From Inquilinus limosus (lineage in GTDB: Bacteria; Pseudomonadota; Alphaproteobacteria; DSM-16000; Inquilinaceae): a stretch of DNA of 60,780 bases. The stretch is taken from positions 1-60,780 of the forward strand of contig NZ_NHON01000017.1 in assembly GCF_002195995.1 (NCBI RefSeq), read 5' to 3'. The position numbers and the translations under genes were made by a program. The notes under the pieces were generated by a model. The model made no database searches. It had not been told where the DNA came from and saw only the letters and a program-made list of their open reading frames with translations. Position 1 is the first letter of the stretch. Each line of letters begins with the position of its first letter. This document shows, piece by piece, positions 26,156-34,746 of the stretch.

Positions 26156-26253
26156 ATGCCGTCATGGCGAGCCCCGAAGGGGCGTGGCCATCCAGGGGCC
26201 AGTGCGAGCGGCCCTGGATGGCCACGTCGCTACGCTCCTCGCCATGACGGCAT
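26156..26253. repeat. Palindromic repeat element, family R2, copy 2 (GGCGAG subtype)
   Basis: The ends ATGCCGTCATGGCGAG and CTCGCCATGACGGCAT are perfect inverted repeats. The inner pair TGGCCATCCAGGG/CCCTGGATGGCCA is also inverted. The element differs from the 25236 copy by matched changes in both arms, which keep the hairpin intact. It fills the gap between two convergent genes. Confidence 0.85.
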
Positions 26254-26272
26254 AGGATAAGCTCACCGGCTC

Positions 26273-27463
26273 TTAGACGGCTTGTCCCGCAGACCACCCC
26301 GACGACCACGCCCACTGGAAGTTGTAGCCGCCGAGCCAGCCGGTGACGTCCACCACCTCGCCGATGAAATAGAGGCCGGGCACCGCCTTCGCCTCCATCG
26401 TCCGCGAATCGAGGCCGACGGTGTCGACCCCGCCCAGCGTCACCTCGGCGGTGCGGTAGCCCTCGGACCCGGCCGGCCGCACCCGCCAGCCATTCACCGC
26501 CTCCGCCACCCGGCGCAGCACCTTGTCGGACAGGTCGGCGAGGTTGCCGGCCGCGCCCTCGGCGTCGGCGATCGCCTGGGCCAGCCGCTTCGGCAGCGCC
26601 TCGGCCAGCACCGTGTGCAGGGCCCGGCGGCCACTGGCGGCGCGGGCGCCGCGCAGCCACTCGAACACGTCGGTGCCCGGCAGCATCGACACCTCGATCT
26701 CCTGCCCCTCGCGCCAATAGGAGGAGATCTGCAGAATCGACGGGCCGCTGAGGCCGCGATGGGTGAACAGCATCGCCTCGCGGAACCGGGTGCGGCCGCT
26801 GCCGATCTCAGCGGCGTCGACGGCGATGCCGGCCAGCGGCTTCAGCCGCTCCAGCAGCGCCGGCTCGAAGGTCAGCGGCACCAGCGCCGGCCGGGTCTCG
26901 GTGACCTTGAGGCCGAAGCGGGCGGCGAGGTCGTAGCCGAAGCCGGTGGCCCCCATCTTCGGGATCGACCGGCCGCCGGTGGCGACCACCAGGGACTGGC
27001 AGCGCACCGGCCCCGTCGCCTCGCCCGCCAGCGCCAGGACGAAGCCGTCGGCGTCGCGTTCGACCGAGTCGACCCGGGTGGACAGGCGCAGCGTCACGCC
27101 GGCCCGGCCCATCTCGGCCAGCAGCATGTCGATGATCTGGCGGGAGGAGCCGTCGCAGAACAGCTGGCCCAGCGTCTTCTCCTGCCAGGCGATGCCGTGG
27201 CGGTCGACCAGGGCGATGACATCGCGCTGGGTGTAGCGGCGCAGCGCCGAGATGCAGAAATGCGGGTTGGCGGAGATGAAGTTGGCCGGCGCCGCGTGCA
27301 GGTTGGTGAAGTTGCAACGCCCGCCGCCGGAGATGCGGATCTTCTCGCCCGGCGCGGCGGCATGGTCGAGCACGAGCACCGACCGGCCGCGCCGGCCGGC
27401 CTCGGCCGCGCACATCATCCCGGCGGCCCCAGCGCCGATCACCACCACGTCGAAGGACTGCAC
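26273..27463 (-). CDS. FAD-dependent oxidoreductase of the HI0933/YhiN family
   Basis: The 396-residue flavoprotein begins with the dinucleotide-binding VVVIGAGAAGMMCAAEAGRRG and has the family signature GEKIRISGGGRCNFTN. Near the C-terminus it has VPGLYFIGEVVDVTGWLGGYNFQWAWSSG (split here as VPGLYFIGEV and GGYNFQWAWSSG). The family is widely conserved and annotated as NAD(P)/FAD-dependent oxidoreductase or BaiN-like; the physiological reaction is not settled. It lies alone, flanked by R2 and R1 repeats on its two sides. Confidence 0.9.
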   Translation of the reverse strand: MQSFDVVVIGAGAAGMMCAAEAGRRGRSVLVLDHAAAPGEKIRISGGGRCNFTNLHAAPANFISANPHFCISALRRYTQRDVIALVDRHGIAWQEKTLGQLFCDGSSRQIIDMLLAEMGRAGVTLRLSTRVDSVERDADGFVLALAGEATGPVRCQSLVVATGGRSIPKMGATGFGYDLAARFGLKVTETRPALVPLTFEPALLERLKPLAGIAVDAAEIGSGRTRFREAMLFTHRGLSGPSILQISSYWREGQEIEVSMLPGTDVFEWLRGARAASGRRALHTVLAEALPKRLAQAIADAEGAAGNLADLSDKVLRRVAEAVNGWRVRPAGSEGYRTAEVTLGGVDTVGLDSRTMEAKAVPGLYFIGEVVDVTGWLGGYNFQWAWSSGWSAGQAV

Positions 27464-27506
27464 CGGGTCTCCGTTCCGGCCGGATCACGCCCAATCTTGC
27501 GCGCAA

Positions 27507-27636
27507 CCTCTCCCGCCTGGCGGGAGAGGTCGGGCTCGCGTCAGCGAGACCGGGTGAGGGCTGGTCCCGGCCTCGACAAAATCCCCTCACCCGGAGCCGC
27601 TTCGCGTCTCCGACCTCTCCCGCAAGCGGGAGAGGC
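27507..27636. repeat. Palindromic repeat element, family R1, copy 3 (short form)
   Basis: The left arm palindrome CCTCTCCCGC-CTG-GCGGGAGAGG is at 27507-27529. The right arm CCTCTCCCGC-AA-GCGGGAGAGG is at 27614-27635, preceded by CCGCTTCGCGTCTCCGA, the mirror of the arm seen in other copies. The middle is shorter than in copies 1 and 2. It is non-coding and lies upstream of the HI0933-family gene. Confidence 0.8.
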
Positions 27637-27651
27637 AATACATTGCCGCCC

Positions 27652-28125
27652 TCAGGCCACCAGCGGCGCCACCTTGGCCTTCAGCGCCGCCTGCAGGTCC
27701 TGCGGCCTGAGGCGGATCTGCAGCCCGCGCTGGCCGCCATTGACGAAGATCTCGGCCTCGGCCATCGCCGCTTCCTCGATCGCGGTCGGTACCGGCCGCT
27801 TCTGGCCCAGCGGGCTGATGCCGCCGACATGGTAGCCGGTGACGCGCTCGGCATCGGCCGGGCGCATCATCTGCGCCGATTTGGCGCCGAAGGCCGCGGC
27901 CAGCTTCTTCATGCCGACCTCGCGGTCGGACGGCACGACGACGCAGACCGGCTTGCCGTCGGCCTCCGCCATCAGCGTCTTCAGCACGATCCGCGGCGGC
28001 ACGCCCATGGCCTCGGCCGCCTGCATCCCGATTCGGTCGGCGCCGGGGTCGTAGTCATAGGTCGCGACGGCGAAGCCGATGCCGGCGCGTTCCAGCGCCT
28101 GGGTGGCGCGGGTGGTCTTCGACAT
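27652..28125 (-). CDS. ybaK: YbaK-type Cys-tRNA(Pro) deacylase
   Basis: The 157-residue protein belongs to the YbaK/ProX editing family: MSKTTRATQALERAGIGF, PRIVLKTLMAEADGKPV, VGMKKLAAAFGAKSAQM and YHVGGISPLGQKRPVPT. YbaK clears Cys mischarged on tRNA-Pro, protecting translation fidelity in the cytoplasm. The conserved Lys in VLKTL and the GGISP loop are present. It lies 20 nt downstream of the DUF6481 gene on the same strand, so they may be co-transcribed. Confidence 0.9.
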   Translation of the reverse strand: MSKTTRATQALERAGIGFAVATYDYDPGADRIGMQAAEAMGVPPRIVLKTLMAEADGKPVCVVVPSDREVGMKKLAAAFGAKSAQMMRPADAERVTGYHVGGISPLGQKRPVPTAIEEAAMAEAEIFVNGGQRGLQIRLRPQDLQAALKAKVAPLVA

Positions 28126-28145
28126 GACGGCCCGCGCCTCTCAGG

Positions 28146-28529
28146 TCAGCGCTTGACGCGCGCCTTGCGGGCGGCATAGCGGGCGTCGCGCTCGGCCTTC
28201 TGCTCGGCCAGGAGGGCGACCATCCGCTCGGCCTCCTCGCGCCGGGCCCGGGCCTCGGCCTCGGTGGCCTCGGCCTTCAGCCGCGCCTCTTCCTGCGCCC
28301 GCGCCTCCGCCTCGGCTTTCAGCCGTGCTTCCTCGGCTTCCCGCGCCGCACGTCGCTCGGCCTCGCGCTTCTCGCGCGCCTCGGCGACGGCCTGCCGCTC
28401 CGCTCGCTGCCGGGCCAGCTCCGGATTGTCCGGAGAGACCTTGGCACGGAACCGCTCCAGCGCCGCCTTCTTTGCATTCTGAGCGCTGCTCAGCCGGTCC
28501 CCGAACCCCTTTTCCTTATACCCGCTCAT
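28146..28529 (-). CDS. DUF6481-family protein, long charged helix
   Basis: The 127-residue protein begins MSGYKEKGFGDRLSSAQNAKK, the usual start of DUF6481 proteins in alphaproteobacteria, and then forms one long highly charged helix rich in Ala, Glu and Arg (about residues 35-115). Its function is unknown; a nucleic-acid or ribosome association is possible from its composition only. The start at 28529 is chosen on family grounds. In-frame ATGs at 28550 and 28565 lie upstream, and GGGGA before 28550 makes that an alternative. Confidence 0.75.
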   Translation of the reverse strand: MSGYKEKGFGDRLSSAQNAKKAALERFRAKVSPDNPELARQRAERQAVAEAREKREAERRAAREAEEARLKAEAEARAQEEARLKAEATEAEARARREEAERMVALLAEQKAERDARYAARKARVKR

Positions 28530-28648
28530 CGTTCCGTCGACTCGTTGCATGTATCCCCGATTCACCGGCGGGGGATGAATGCCTCCCGCGCGGACGCCCT
28601 AGATATGCTTCCTCACCGGCGGTGCCAACTGCCGTTCCGGCATGCCGG

Positions 28649-29278
28649 TCACGCGGCCGGGCCGGCCCTGCCGGCTCGCGAGGGATGAATCCGCTCGCCG
28701 CGTGCCAGCATGGCGACGAAATCGGCGATTCGGCGGGCACGGGTCTCGGGCTTCCTGGCGGTCTGCACACGATACAGCACGGCGTACCGGTTGCGCGAGT
28801 CGAGCGTGGCGAAAAATGCCGCTGCCACGGGATTGTCATCGAGCGCCGCCTGCAGGTCGTCCGGCACGCCGCGATGGCGGCTGAGGCCGTAGGCCGCCTG
28901 CCATCGCCCGTCGCGCCGCGCCGCCTCGACCGCCGCCAGCCCGGCCGGCGCCATCCGCCCGGCGGCGATCAGCGCCTCGGCCTTCTCGCAGTTGCGCTGC
29001 GACCAGGCGCTGCGCGGCCCGCGCGGGGTGAATTTCTGCCGCCAGGCGACGGCATCGCCACCCTGCTTGCGGCCGTCAATCCAGCCCTGGCAGAGGGCGA
29101 GGTCCAGCGCCTGCTCATAGCTCACCGACGCCGCGCCCGAGCCGGCCCGGGCGATGGCCAGCCAGACGCCGGGAGAGGTCGCGTGATTCGCCGCCAGCCA
29201 GGCCGCCCAGGACTCGGCGTCGGCGCAGCGCAGCAGCGGCAGGCCCTGGTGCTCGCCCAACTGTTCGGGGCCGGTCAT
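28649..29278 (-). CDS. YdeI/OmpD-associated family protein
   Basis: The 209-residue protein matches the YdeI/OmpD-associated family: ESWAAWLAANHATSPGVWL, LDLALCQGWIDGRKQ, FTPRGPRSAWSQRNCEKAEAL and the C-terminal ARKPETRARRIADFVAMLARGE. The family is linked to resistance to cationic peptides and stress in enterobacteria, but its biochemical role is unclear. It lies 6 nt downstream of mutL on the same strand, suggesting co-transcription from the mutL side. Confidence 0.85.
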   Translation of the reverse strand: MTGPEQLGEHQGLPLLRCADAESWAAWLAANHATSPGVWLAIARAGSGAASVSYEQALDLALCQGWIDGRKQGGDAVAWRQKFTPRGPRSAWSQRNCEKAEALIAAGRMAPAGLAAVEAARRDGRWQAAYGLSRHRGVPDDLQAALDDNPVAAAFFATLDSRNRYAVLYRVQTARKPETRARRIADFVAMLARGERIHPSRAGRAGPAA

Positions 29279-29284
29279 GCCGCC

Positions 29285-31141
29285 TCACCGCCGCTGGAAC
29301 AGCTTCTCGATGTCGGACAGCTTCAGCTCGACATAGGTCGGCCGGCCGTGGTTGCACTGGCCGGCATTGGGCGTGACCTCCATGCTGCGCAGCAGCGCGT
29401 CCATCTCCGCCGCGTTCAGGCGGCGGCCGGCGCGGACGCTGCCATGGCAGGCCATGGTGGCGCAGACATGGGCCAGGCGTTCGGTCAACGGCCTGGCATC
29501 GTCCCATTCCGCCAGGGCGTCGGCCAGGTCCTGCACCAGGCCGGGCACGTCGGACTGGCCCAGCAGGGCCGGCACGCCGCGCACCACCACGGCGCCGGGG
29601 CCGAAGGGCTCGAGCTCCAGCCCCAGCTCGCCCAGCTCCGCCTGGCGGGCGGCGAGGCGGTCGACCGAGGCCTCGTTCAGCTCCACCACCTCCGGCAGCA
29701 GCAGGCCCTGGCTCCGGACCGTGCCGGACAGCAGCTCGGCCTTCATCCGCTCATAGACGATGCGCTCATGCGCCGCGTGCTGGTCGACGATCACCAGCCC
29801 ATCGGCGGTCTGGGTGACGATGTAGGTGGCATGGACCTGCGCCCGGGCGGCGCCGAGCGGATGGTCCGGCGCCGGCTCCTCCACTGCGACCTCAGCGCGG
29901 GCCGAGGGACGGGCGAGGTCGGACGCGATCGGGGCCTGCCAGGCGGCCGCCGATTCGGCCAGGCCGGCGGGCGGCCGCGCCGGGCCGCGGGTCTGGAACC
30001 AGGAGGTCTGGCCGCTGAACCGGGACAGCGGGGCCTGCATCGGCGCGGGGCCGTCAGGCGCGCCCCCGCCCTGGGTGACGAACGCCGCCAGCGTGTCGGC
30101 GCCGACGCTGGTCGAGGCGCGGTGGCCGGCGGCGGCGATGGCGTGGCGCAGGGCGCTGACGATCAGCCCGCGCACCAGCGCCGGGTCGCGGAACCTTACC
30201 TCGGCCTTGGTCGGGTGGACGTTGACATCGACCTCCTCCGGCGGCAACTCGAGATAGAGGGCCAGCACCGGGTGGCGGTCGCGCGGCAGCACATCGGCAT
30301 AGGCGCCGCGGATGGCGCCGAGCAGCAGCCGGTCGCGCACCGGCCGGCCGTTGACGAACAGGTACTGCGCCTGGGCGGTGGCGCGGTTCAGCGTCGGCAG
30401 CGCGGCATGGCCGGTCAGGCGCACGCCCTCGCGCACCGCGTCGATCGGCAAGGCGTTCTCGGCGAAGTCGCCGCCCAGCACGGCGCCGACGCGGGCCAGC
30501 CTGGCGTCGAACAGCTCGCCCTGCGCCGCCTCCAGCCGCAGCAGGGTACGGGCGGCGTCGGATACCGTGAAGCTGAGGGTCGGGTGGGCCATGGCCAGGC
30601 GCTCGACCACGTCGACCGTCGCCTGGGTCTCGGCCCGCTCGCCCTTCAGGAACTTCAGCCGTGCCGGGGTAGCGTAGAACAGGTCGCGCACCTCGACCCG
30701 GGTGCCGTGGTTCAGCGCCGCCGGCACCGGGGCCGCCACCGCGCCGCCCTCGACCGACAGGCTCCAGCCCTCGGCGGCGTTCCGCGGGCGGCTGGCGATC
30801 GACAGGCGCGACACGGCGCCGATCGAGGGCAGCGCCTCGCCGCGGAAGCCGAGGGTCGAGATCCGCACCAGATCGTCGTCCGGCAGCTTGGAGGTGGCGT
30901 GGCGCTCGATCGCCAGCACCAGCTCCTCCGAGTCCATGCCGGCGCCGTCATCGACCACGGCGATCAGGCTGCGGCCGCCGTCGCGCAGCGACACGTCGAT
31001 GCGGCGGGCGCCGGCGTCGATCGCGTTCTCCACCAGCTCCTTCACCGCCGCGGCCGGGCGTTCGATCACCTCGCCGGCGGCGATCTGGTTCACCAGGGTC
31101 GGCGGCAGGCGGCGGATGGTGCGCAGGGACTCGATGGTCAT
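29285..31141 (-). CDS. mutL: DNA mismatch repair protein MutL
   Basis: The 618-residue protein has the GHKL ATPase motifs of Mut[37 protein letters not shown] (split from the following), RHATSKL and [10 protein letters not shown] in the first 110 residues. The C-terminal dimerisation domain contains [12 protein letters not shown], the metal-binding endonuclease motif of MutL proteins from bacteria without MutH. It couples MutS mismatch recognition to strand cleavage. The length is typical. The YdeI-like gene follows closely and the anti-sigma gene precedes it by 54 nt. Confidence 0.95.
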   Translation of the reverse strand: MTIESLRTIRRLPPTLVNQIAAGEVIERPAAAVKELVENAIDAGARRIDVSLRDGGRSLIAVVDDGAGMDSEELVLAIERHATSKLPDDDLVRISTLGFRGEALPSIGAVSRLSIASRPRNAAEGWSLSVEGGAVAAPVPAALNHGTRVEVRDLFYATPARLKFLKGERAETQATVDVVERLAMAHPTLSFTVSDAARTLLRLEAAQGELFDARLARVGAVLGGDFAENALPIDAVREGVRLTGHAALPTLNRATAQAQYLFVNGRPVRDRLLLGAIRGAYADVLPRDRHPVLALYLELPPEEVDVNVHPTKAEVRFRDPALVRGLIVSALRHAIAAAGHRASTSVGADTLAAFVTQGGGAPDGPAPMQAPLSRFSGQTSWFQTRGPARPPAGLAESAAAWQAPIASDLARPSARAEVAVEEPAPDHPLGAARAQVHATYIVTQTADGLVIVDQHAAHERIVYERMKAELLSGTVRSQGLLLPEVVELNEASVDRLAARQAELGELGLELEPFGPGAVVVRGVPALLGQSDVPGLVQDLADALAEWDDARPLTERLAHVCATMACHGSVRAGRRLNAAEMDALLRSMEVTPNAGQCNHGRPTYVELKLSDIEKLFQRR

Positions 31142-31195
31142 GCCGCCGATTCTAGAGCCGGATCGCGCCGGAGGGAATCGGTCAGGACAGCCCGA

Positions 31196-31921
31196 TCAGG
31201 ACGGGTCGTCGATCAGCGTGCCGGAATAGACGACCGGCCCGGTCGGGGCGCCGGTGGGGGAGCCGCCGGCCGGCTCGACGCTGACCGCCAGCGTGCCGCC
31301 CTCGAGGGCGGAGCCGCGCAGTGCCTCCGGGATCGCCAGGCGCTTGCGGCCGCCGGTGTCGATCAGGCCGAGCGAGCGCGGCGCGGCGCCGGCGGCGACG
31401 AACCACAATTCGAGGCTGCGGTCGGCCGGCACCTCGGCCCGCACCGGCCGGACCTGGACCACGCCGGCGCGGGTGTCGACCCGGACGATCAGCGCCGGCA
31501 GGTCGCCGCCGCGATTGACCACCGCGACATAGCTGTCCGGGCGGGCGGGCAGCTCGCCCCGCGGCAGCAGGATGAAGGCGGCGAGGCCGGCGGCCAGCGC
31601 CCCGGCCGCCAGGGCGGCGCTGCGCCACCAGGCGCGCGACCGGCGCAGGCGCGCCTCGGCGGAGAGCGTCAGCACCGCGGGGTCCGCGGCGGCGGGCGGC
31701 GCCTCGGGACCGATCGCCCGCTCCAGCGCCGCCCAGACCCGAGGATCCGGCTGGACCGGCGGCACCTGCGCCGCCAGCCCGGCCAGGCGCCGCTCCCAGG
31801 CCGCGACCTCGGCCCTGAGCGCCGGGTCGGCCGCCAGTTCGCGCTCGAACACCGCCCGCTCCTCCGCCGGCAGGGTGCCGAGGACGTATTCGGCGATCCG
31901 GCCCTCCTGCTCCTCGGTCAT
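31196..31921 (-). CDS. Anti-sigma factor, RskA-like, membrane-anchored
   Basis: The 241-residue protein has an N-terminal cytoplasmic anti-sigma region (RIAEYVLGTLPAEERAVFERE), a single membrane helix around residues 101-117 (AALAAGALAAGLAAFILLP), and a periplasmic RskA domain (SLELWFVAAGAAPRSLGLID). It should hold the ECF sigma factor encoded just upstream until an extracytoplasmic signal causes release. Its start overlaps the sigma gene stop by four bases (ATGA), so the two are translationally coupled. Confidence 0.9.
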   Translation of the reverse strand: MTEEQEGRIAEYVLGTLPAEERAVFERELAADPALRAEVAAWERRLAGLAAQVPPVQPDPRVWAALERAIGPEAPPAAADPAVLTLSAEARLRRSRAWWRSAALAAGALAAGLAAFILLPRGELPARPDSYVAVVNRGGDLPALIVRVDTRAGVVQVRPVRAEVPADRSLELWFVAAGAAPRSLGLIDTGGRKRLAIPEALRGSALEGGTLAVSVEPAGGSPTGAPTGPVVYSGTLIDDPS

Positions 31922-32475
31922 GGTCCGGCTCCGTCCATGCAGTCCCGCAGGGCGGCCAGGCCGCGATGCAGCCAGGTCTTGATGGTGTTGACCGGCCGGT
32001 CGAAGCGGGCCGCCAGCTCCTCGCGCGAATAGCCTTCATAATAGGCCAGCAGCACGCAGCTGCGGTGGCTGTCCTCCAGCAGGCCCAGGCAATGGCCGAG
32101 CTGACGCAGGGCGACGAAGCCCGGCCCCTCGGCGCGCGGATCGGGGATCGCCTCCAGCCAGTCGCGGCCGTCCTCGTCCGGCTCGACCAGCACCTCGCGC
32201 CGCTGCCGGGCGACGTCGATCGCGCGGTTGCGGGCGATCGCCGCCATCCAGCCCAACGGCGTGCCGGTTCCCGGCGAGAAGGCGGCGGCGTTGCGCCAGA
32301 TGCGGAGATAGGCATCCTGCAGCACCTCCTCCGCCGTCGCCCGGTTGCGCAGGATGCGCAGCACGATGCCGAACAGCAGCGGCGCGGTGCGATCGTACAG
32401 CGCCTTGAAGGCGCGCCGGTCCCCGCGGCCGGCCGCCTGCAGCATCCGGGTCAAGTCGTCGTCCTCGGCCGGCAT
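31918..32475 (-). CDS. ECF sigma factor, SigK-like
   Basis: The 185-residue protein has sigma region 2 (FKALYDRTAPLLFGIVLRIL and EEVLQDAYLRIW) and region 4 (LLAYYEGYSREELAARF and VNTIKTWLHRGL). It directs RNA polymerase to a stress regulon under control of the adjacent RskA-like protein. The start at 32475 (MPAEDDDLTRM) is preferred to an upstream GTG at 32559, which would run into the fasciclin gene. It lies 83 nt after the fasciclin gene on the same strand, a grouping also known from SigK-RskA-fasciclin systems in mycobacteria. Confidence 0.9.
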   Translation of the reverse strand: MPAEDDDLTRMLQAAGRGDRRAFKALYDRTAPLLFGIVLRILRNRATAEEVLQDAYLRIWRNAAAFSPGTGTPLGWMAAIARNRAIDVARQRREVLVEPDEDGRDWLEAIPDPRAEGPGFVALRQLGHCLGLLEDSHRSCVLLAYYEGYSREELAARFDRPVNTIKTWLHRGLAALRDCMDGAGP

Positions 32476-32558
32476 CGCTTCCCGCCTCAAGGGTGCCGGG
32501 ACTCTAGCAGCAGAGCCCCGGCACGCCGTCGGGAAATCGTCCAGGCTCTCGGCGGCCA

Positions 32559-33116
32559 CTACGGCATCAGCACGGTGTCGACGACATGGATCACGCCGTT
32601 CGACTGCAGCACGTCGGGGATGGTCACCCAGGCAGTGCCGCCCTTGGCGTCGACCACCTCCAGCCGCTCATGCTTCCACTCGACGGTCAGGGGCTCGCCC
32701 TCGACCGTCTTCAGCATGGCCTTGCCGTGGCCGGCCTTGACCGCCTTCTGCAGCTCGGCCGCGGTCAGCCGGCCGGGCACGACGTGATAGGTCAGGATCT
32801 GGGTCAGCATCGCCTTGTTCTCGGGCATCACCAGAGTGTCGACCGTGCCCTTGGGCAGCTTGCCGAAGGCGGCGTTGGTCGGGGCGAAGACGGTGAAGGG
32901 GCCGGCGCCGTTCAGGGTGTCGACCAGCCCGGCGGCCTTGACCGCAGCGACCAGGGTGGTGTGGTCCTTCGAGTTGACCGCGTTCTCGACGATGGTCTTG
33001 CTCGGGTACATGGCGGCGCCGCCGACCATGACGGTGGCTTCCGCGAAGACCGGGCTGGCGGAGGCGAGGAACAGGCAGGCGCCGACGGCGCTGGAGACGA
33101 TACGAACGGCACGCAT
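32559..33116 (-). CDS. Secreted fasciclin-domain protein
   Basis: The 185-residue protein has a signal peptide (residues 1-24, ending SPVFA) and one fasciclin (FAS1) domain. Signatures are TTLVAAVKAAGLVDTLNGAG, FTVFAPTNAAFGKLP, LTYHVVPGRLTAAEL and the final NGVIHVVDTVLMP. FAS1 domains mediate cell-surface adhesion or matrix binding. The start at 33116 follows GGGAG. It is first in a probable operon with an ECF sigma and its anti-sigma, so it may be a target of that sigma factor. Confidence 0.92.
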   Translation of the reverse strand: MRAVRIVSSAVGACLFLASASPVFAEATVMVGGAAMYPSKTIVENAVNSKDHTTLVAAVKAAGLVDTLNGAGPFTVFAPTNAAFGKLPKGTVDTLVMPENKAMLTQILTYHVVPGRLTAAELQKAVKAGHGKAMLKTVEGEPLTVEWKHERLEVVDAKGGTAWVTIPDVLQSNGVIHVVDTVLMP

Positions 33117-33215
33117 CTCGGTTTCTCCCATTGGGTTGCGTCGCCGGATGACCGGGACGGGGAGGCTTTACGGAATGCGTGCCGCGAAAGTTTCAGGACC
33201 GGCGGGAAAAAGCGG

Positions 33216-33926
33216 TTACCAGGGAAAAGTGCCGAGCTCCGGCTCGCCGTAGAAGACCTGCCGGTCCGGCCGGATGCGGTCGACCCAGCCGGCCAGCCGC
33301 GCCGCCGCCTCCGGCGCCTCCAGATCCGCGTCGGCGCTGGCCATCTTCGTGCGGATCCGGCCGGGATGGACGGCGTAGACGGCGAGGCCGCGCGGCCCGA
33401 ACTCCCGGGCCAGGCAGGCGGTCAGCATGTTCTGCGCCGCCTTGGAGATTCGGGTGGCGTAGGCGATACCGAGATGGTCGAAATCGCCAGCCGCGACCCG
33501 GCCGATCGAGCCGAGCCGGCTGCTGACATTGACGATGGCCGGCTTTTCCGCCGCCAGCAGCGCGTCGATCGCCGCCTGGCTGATGCGCAGCGCCGCCAGG
33601 CAGTGGACATCGAGCGCCTGCTGCACATCCTCGACCCGGATGCCGGCCAGCTGGGCGCCGCGGCCGGACATGCCGGCGTTGTTGTAGAGGAGGTCGACCG
33701 CCGGCGCCCGCTCCGCCAGCACCCGGCGCAGCGCGTCGGCGCAGGCCTGGTCGGTGACGTCGCCCTTCACGAGGATGCCCGCCGGCCCGGCCGCCGCGGT
33801 GAAATCGGCCGCCGCCGCGTCGCTGCGGGCGACGCCGACCACGGTGTCGCCGCGCGTCGCGTACCATCGTGTCAATTCCAGCCCCAGCCCCGCCCCGGCG
33901 CCGGTGATCACGATCCTGCGGGCCAT
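33216..33926 (-). CDS. SDR-family protein with displaced catalytic tyrosine
   Basis: The 236-residue protein has the SDR cofactor motif TGAGAGLG (residues 8-15), NNAG (82-85) and the NVSSR segment. The catalytic region reads AYATRISKAAQN: Lys162 is present, but position 158, where the Tyr of Tyr-x-x-x-Lys should be, is Thr, and the only Tyr nearby is 156. Related C-factor-like SDRs have YR-x-SKAA here. The protein may therefore be inactive, use Tyr156, or have a signalling role. No operon partner is evident; it lies between the fasciclin and tetR genes on the same strand. Confidence 0.85.
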   Translation of the reverse strand: MARRIVITGAGAGLGLELTRWYATRGDTVVGVARSDAAAADFTAAAGPAGILVKGDVTDQACADALRRVLAERAPAVDLLYNNAGMSGRGAQLAGIRVEDVQQALDVHCLAALRISQAAIDALLAAEKPAIVNVSSRLGSIGRVAAGDFDHLGIAYATRISKAAQNMLTACLAREFGPRGLAVYAVHPGRIRTKMASADADLEAPEAAARLAGWVDRIRPDRQVFYGEPELGTFPW

Positions 33927-34051
33927 GCCTCTTCCCCTTATGTCCGATCTGGCGGGGCAGGATGCGGCGAAGCGGCCGGCGGGGCAAGCAAGCCGCCGGT
34001 TGCCCGGCAGGTGTGGGTTTCATGATGGTGGCGGAGCGCCGATCAGGGCCG

Positions 34052-34669
34052 TCAGGGGCCTGATCCGGCCCGGGGCTGCCACACCTCGACACCCGCGACG
34101 ACGTCGTCGACGACCTCCTGCAGTTCCGCCGGCGTGGCGCCGTCCCGCACCTGGATCGAGATTCCCTGCATGATGGCGGCCAGGTGCCGGGCCAGGCGCC
34201 CCGCCTTGTCCCCCTCCGTGAACGGCAGCAGCGCCCGCGCGATCCTTTCGCGCATGGCGTCGCGCCGCGCGGCGAGGTCGCGGGCCAGGGATTCGTGCCC
34301 CGGATGGCAGGTGATCATCCCGCTGGAGATCATGCAGCCGCGCTCCCGGTCGGGATGGGTGACCGCCCTGACCGCGGCCTCGAGCAGGTGCCGCACGGCC
34401 TCCGCCAGCGTGCCGACGGAGCCGGGCGGGTCCATCTTGAGCGCGCCGACGCCGTCCTCGTAGCGGGCCAGCGCCTCCCGGTACAGCCCGGCTTTGCTGC
34501 CGAAGGCGGCATAGAGGCTGGGCGGCGCGATCCCGATCGCCTTGGTCAGGTCGCCGATCGACACCCCCTCATAGCCGTGCCGCCAGAACAGCCGCATCGC
34601 GGTCTCGACCGCCGTGTCGCGGTCGAAGCTCCAGGGCCGCCCGCCGCGCGATTTCGCATCCGGTTCCAT
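34052..34669 (-). CDS. TetR/AcrR-family transcriptional regulator
   Basis: The 205-residue protein has an N-terminal TetR helix-turn-helix: TAVETAMRLFWRHGYEGVSI, DLTKAIGIAPPSLYAAFGSKAGLYREAL. The C-terminal domain includes RERGCMISSG, characteristic of a large TetR subgroup. It is divergent from a Tat-exported hydrolase, with repeated operator-like sites and back-to-back promoters between them, so it probably represses itself and that gene. The start at 34669 (ATG, MEPDAKSRGG) is chosen; a GTG at 34678 is in frame. No strong ribosome site is seen, as for a possibly leaderless transcript. Confidence 0.9.
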   Translation of the reverse strand: MEPDAKSRGGRPWSFDRDTAVETAMRLFWRHGYEGVSIGDLTKAIGIAPPSLYAAFGSKAGLYREALARYEDGVGALKMDPPGSVGTLAEAVRHLLEAAVRAVTHPDRERGCMISSGMITCHPGHESLARDLAARRDAMRERIARALLPFTEGDKAGRLARHLAAIMQGISIQVRDGATPAELQEVVDDVVAGVEVWQPRAGSGP

Positions 34670-34736
34670 AGCAGCCACTAAACAACAGCTTGACAGGCAC
34701 CGTCAAGTTCGTTGAATAGCGATCACTAAACAACAG
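34669..34736. promoter_or_regulatory. Divergent promoters with paired TetR operator-like repeats
   Basis: Two direct repeats of TAGCNNNCACTAAACAACAG lie at 34669-34688 and 34717-34736, one beside each gene start. Between them is the perfect inverted repeat CTTGAC-N7-GTCAAG (34689-34707). Its arms supply a TTGACA -35 box on the plus strand (34690-34695, with TGAATA 17 nt on) and TTGACG on the minus strand. This looks like a compact switch in which one regulator covers both promoters. Confidence 0.6.
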
Positions 34737-34746
34737 GATGATGCAC

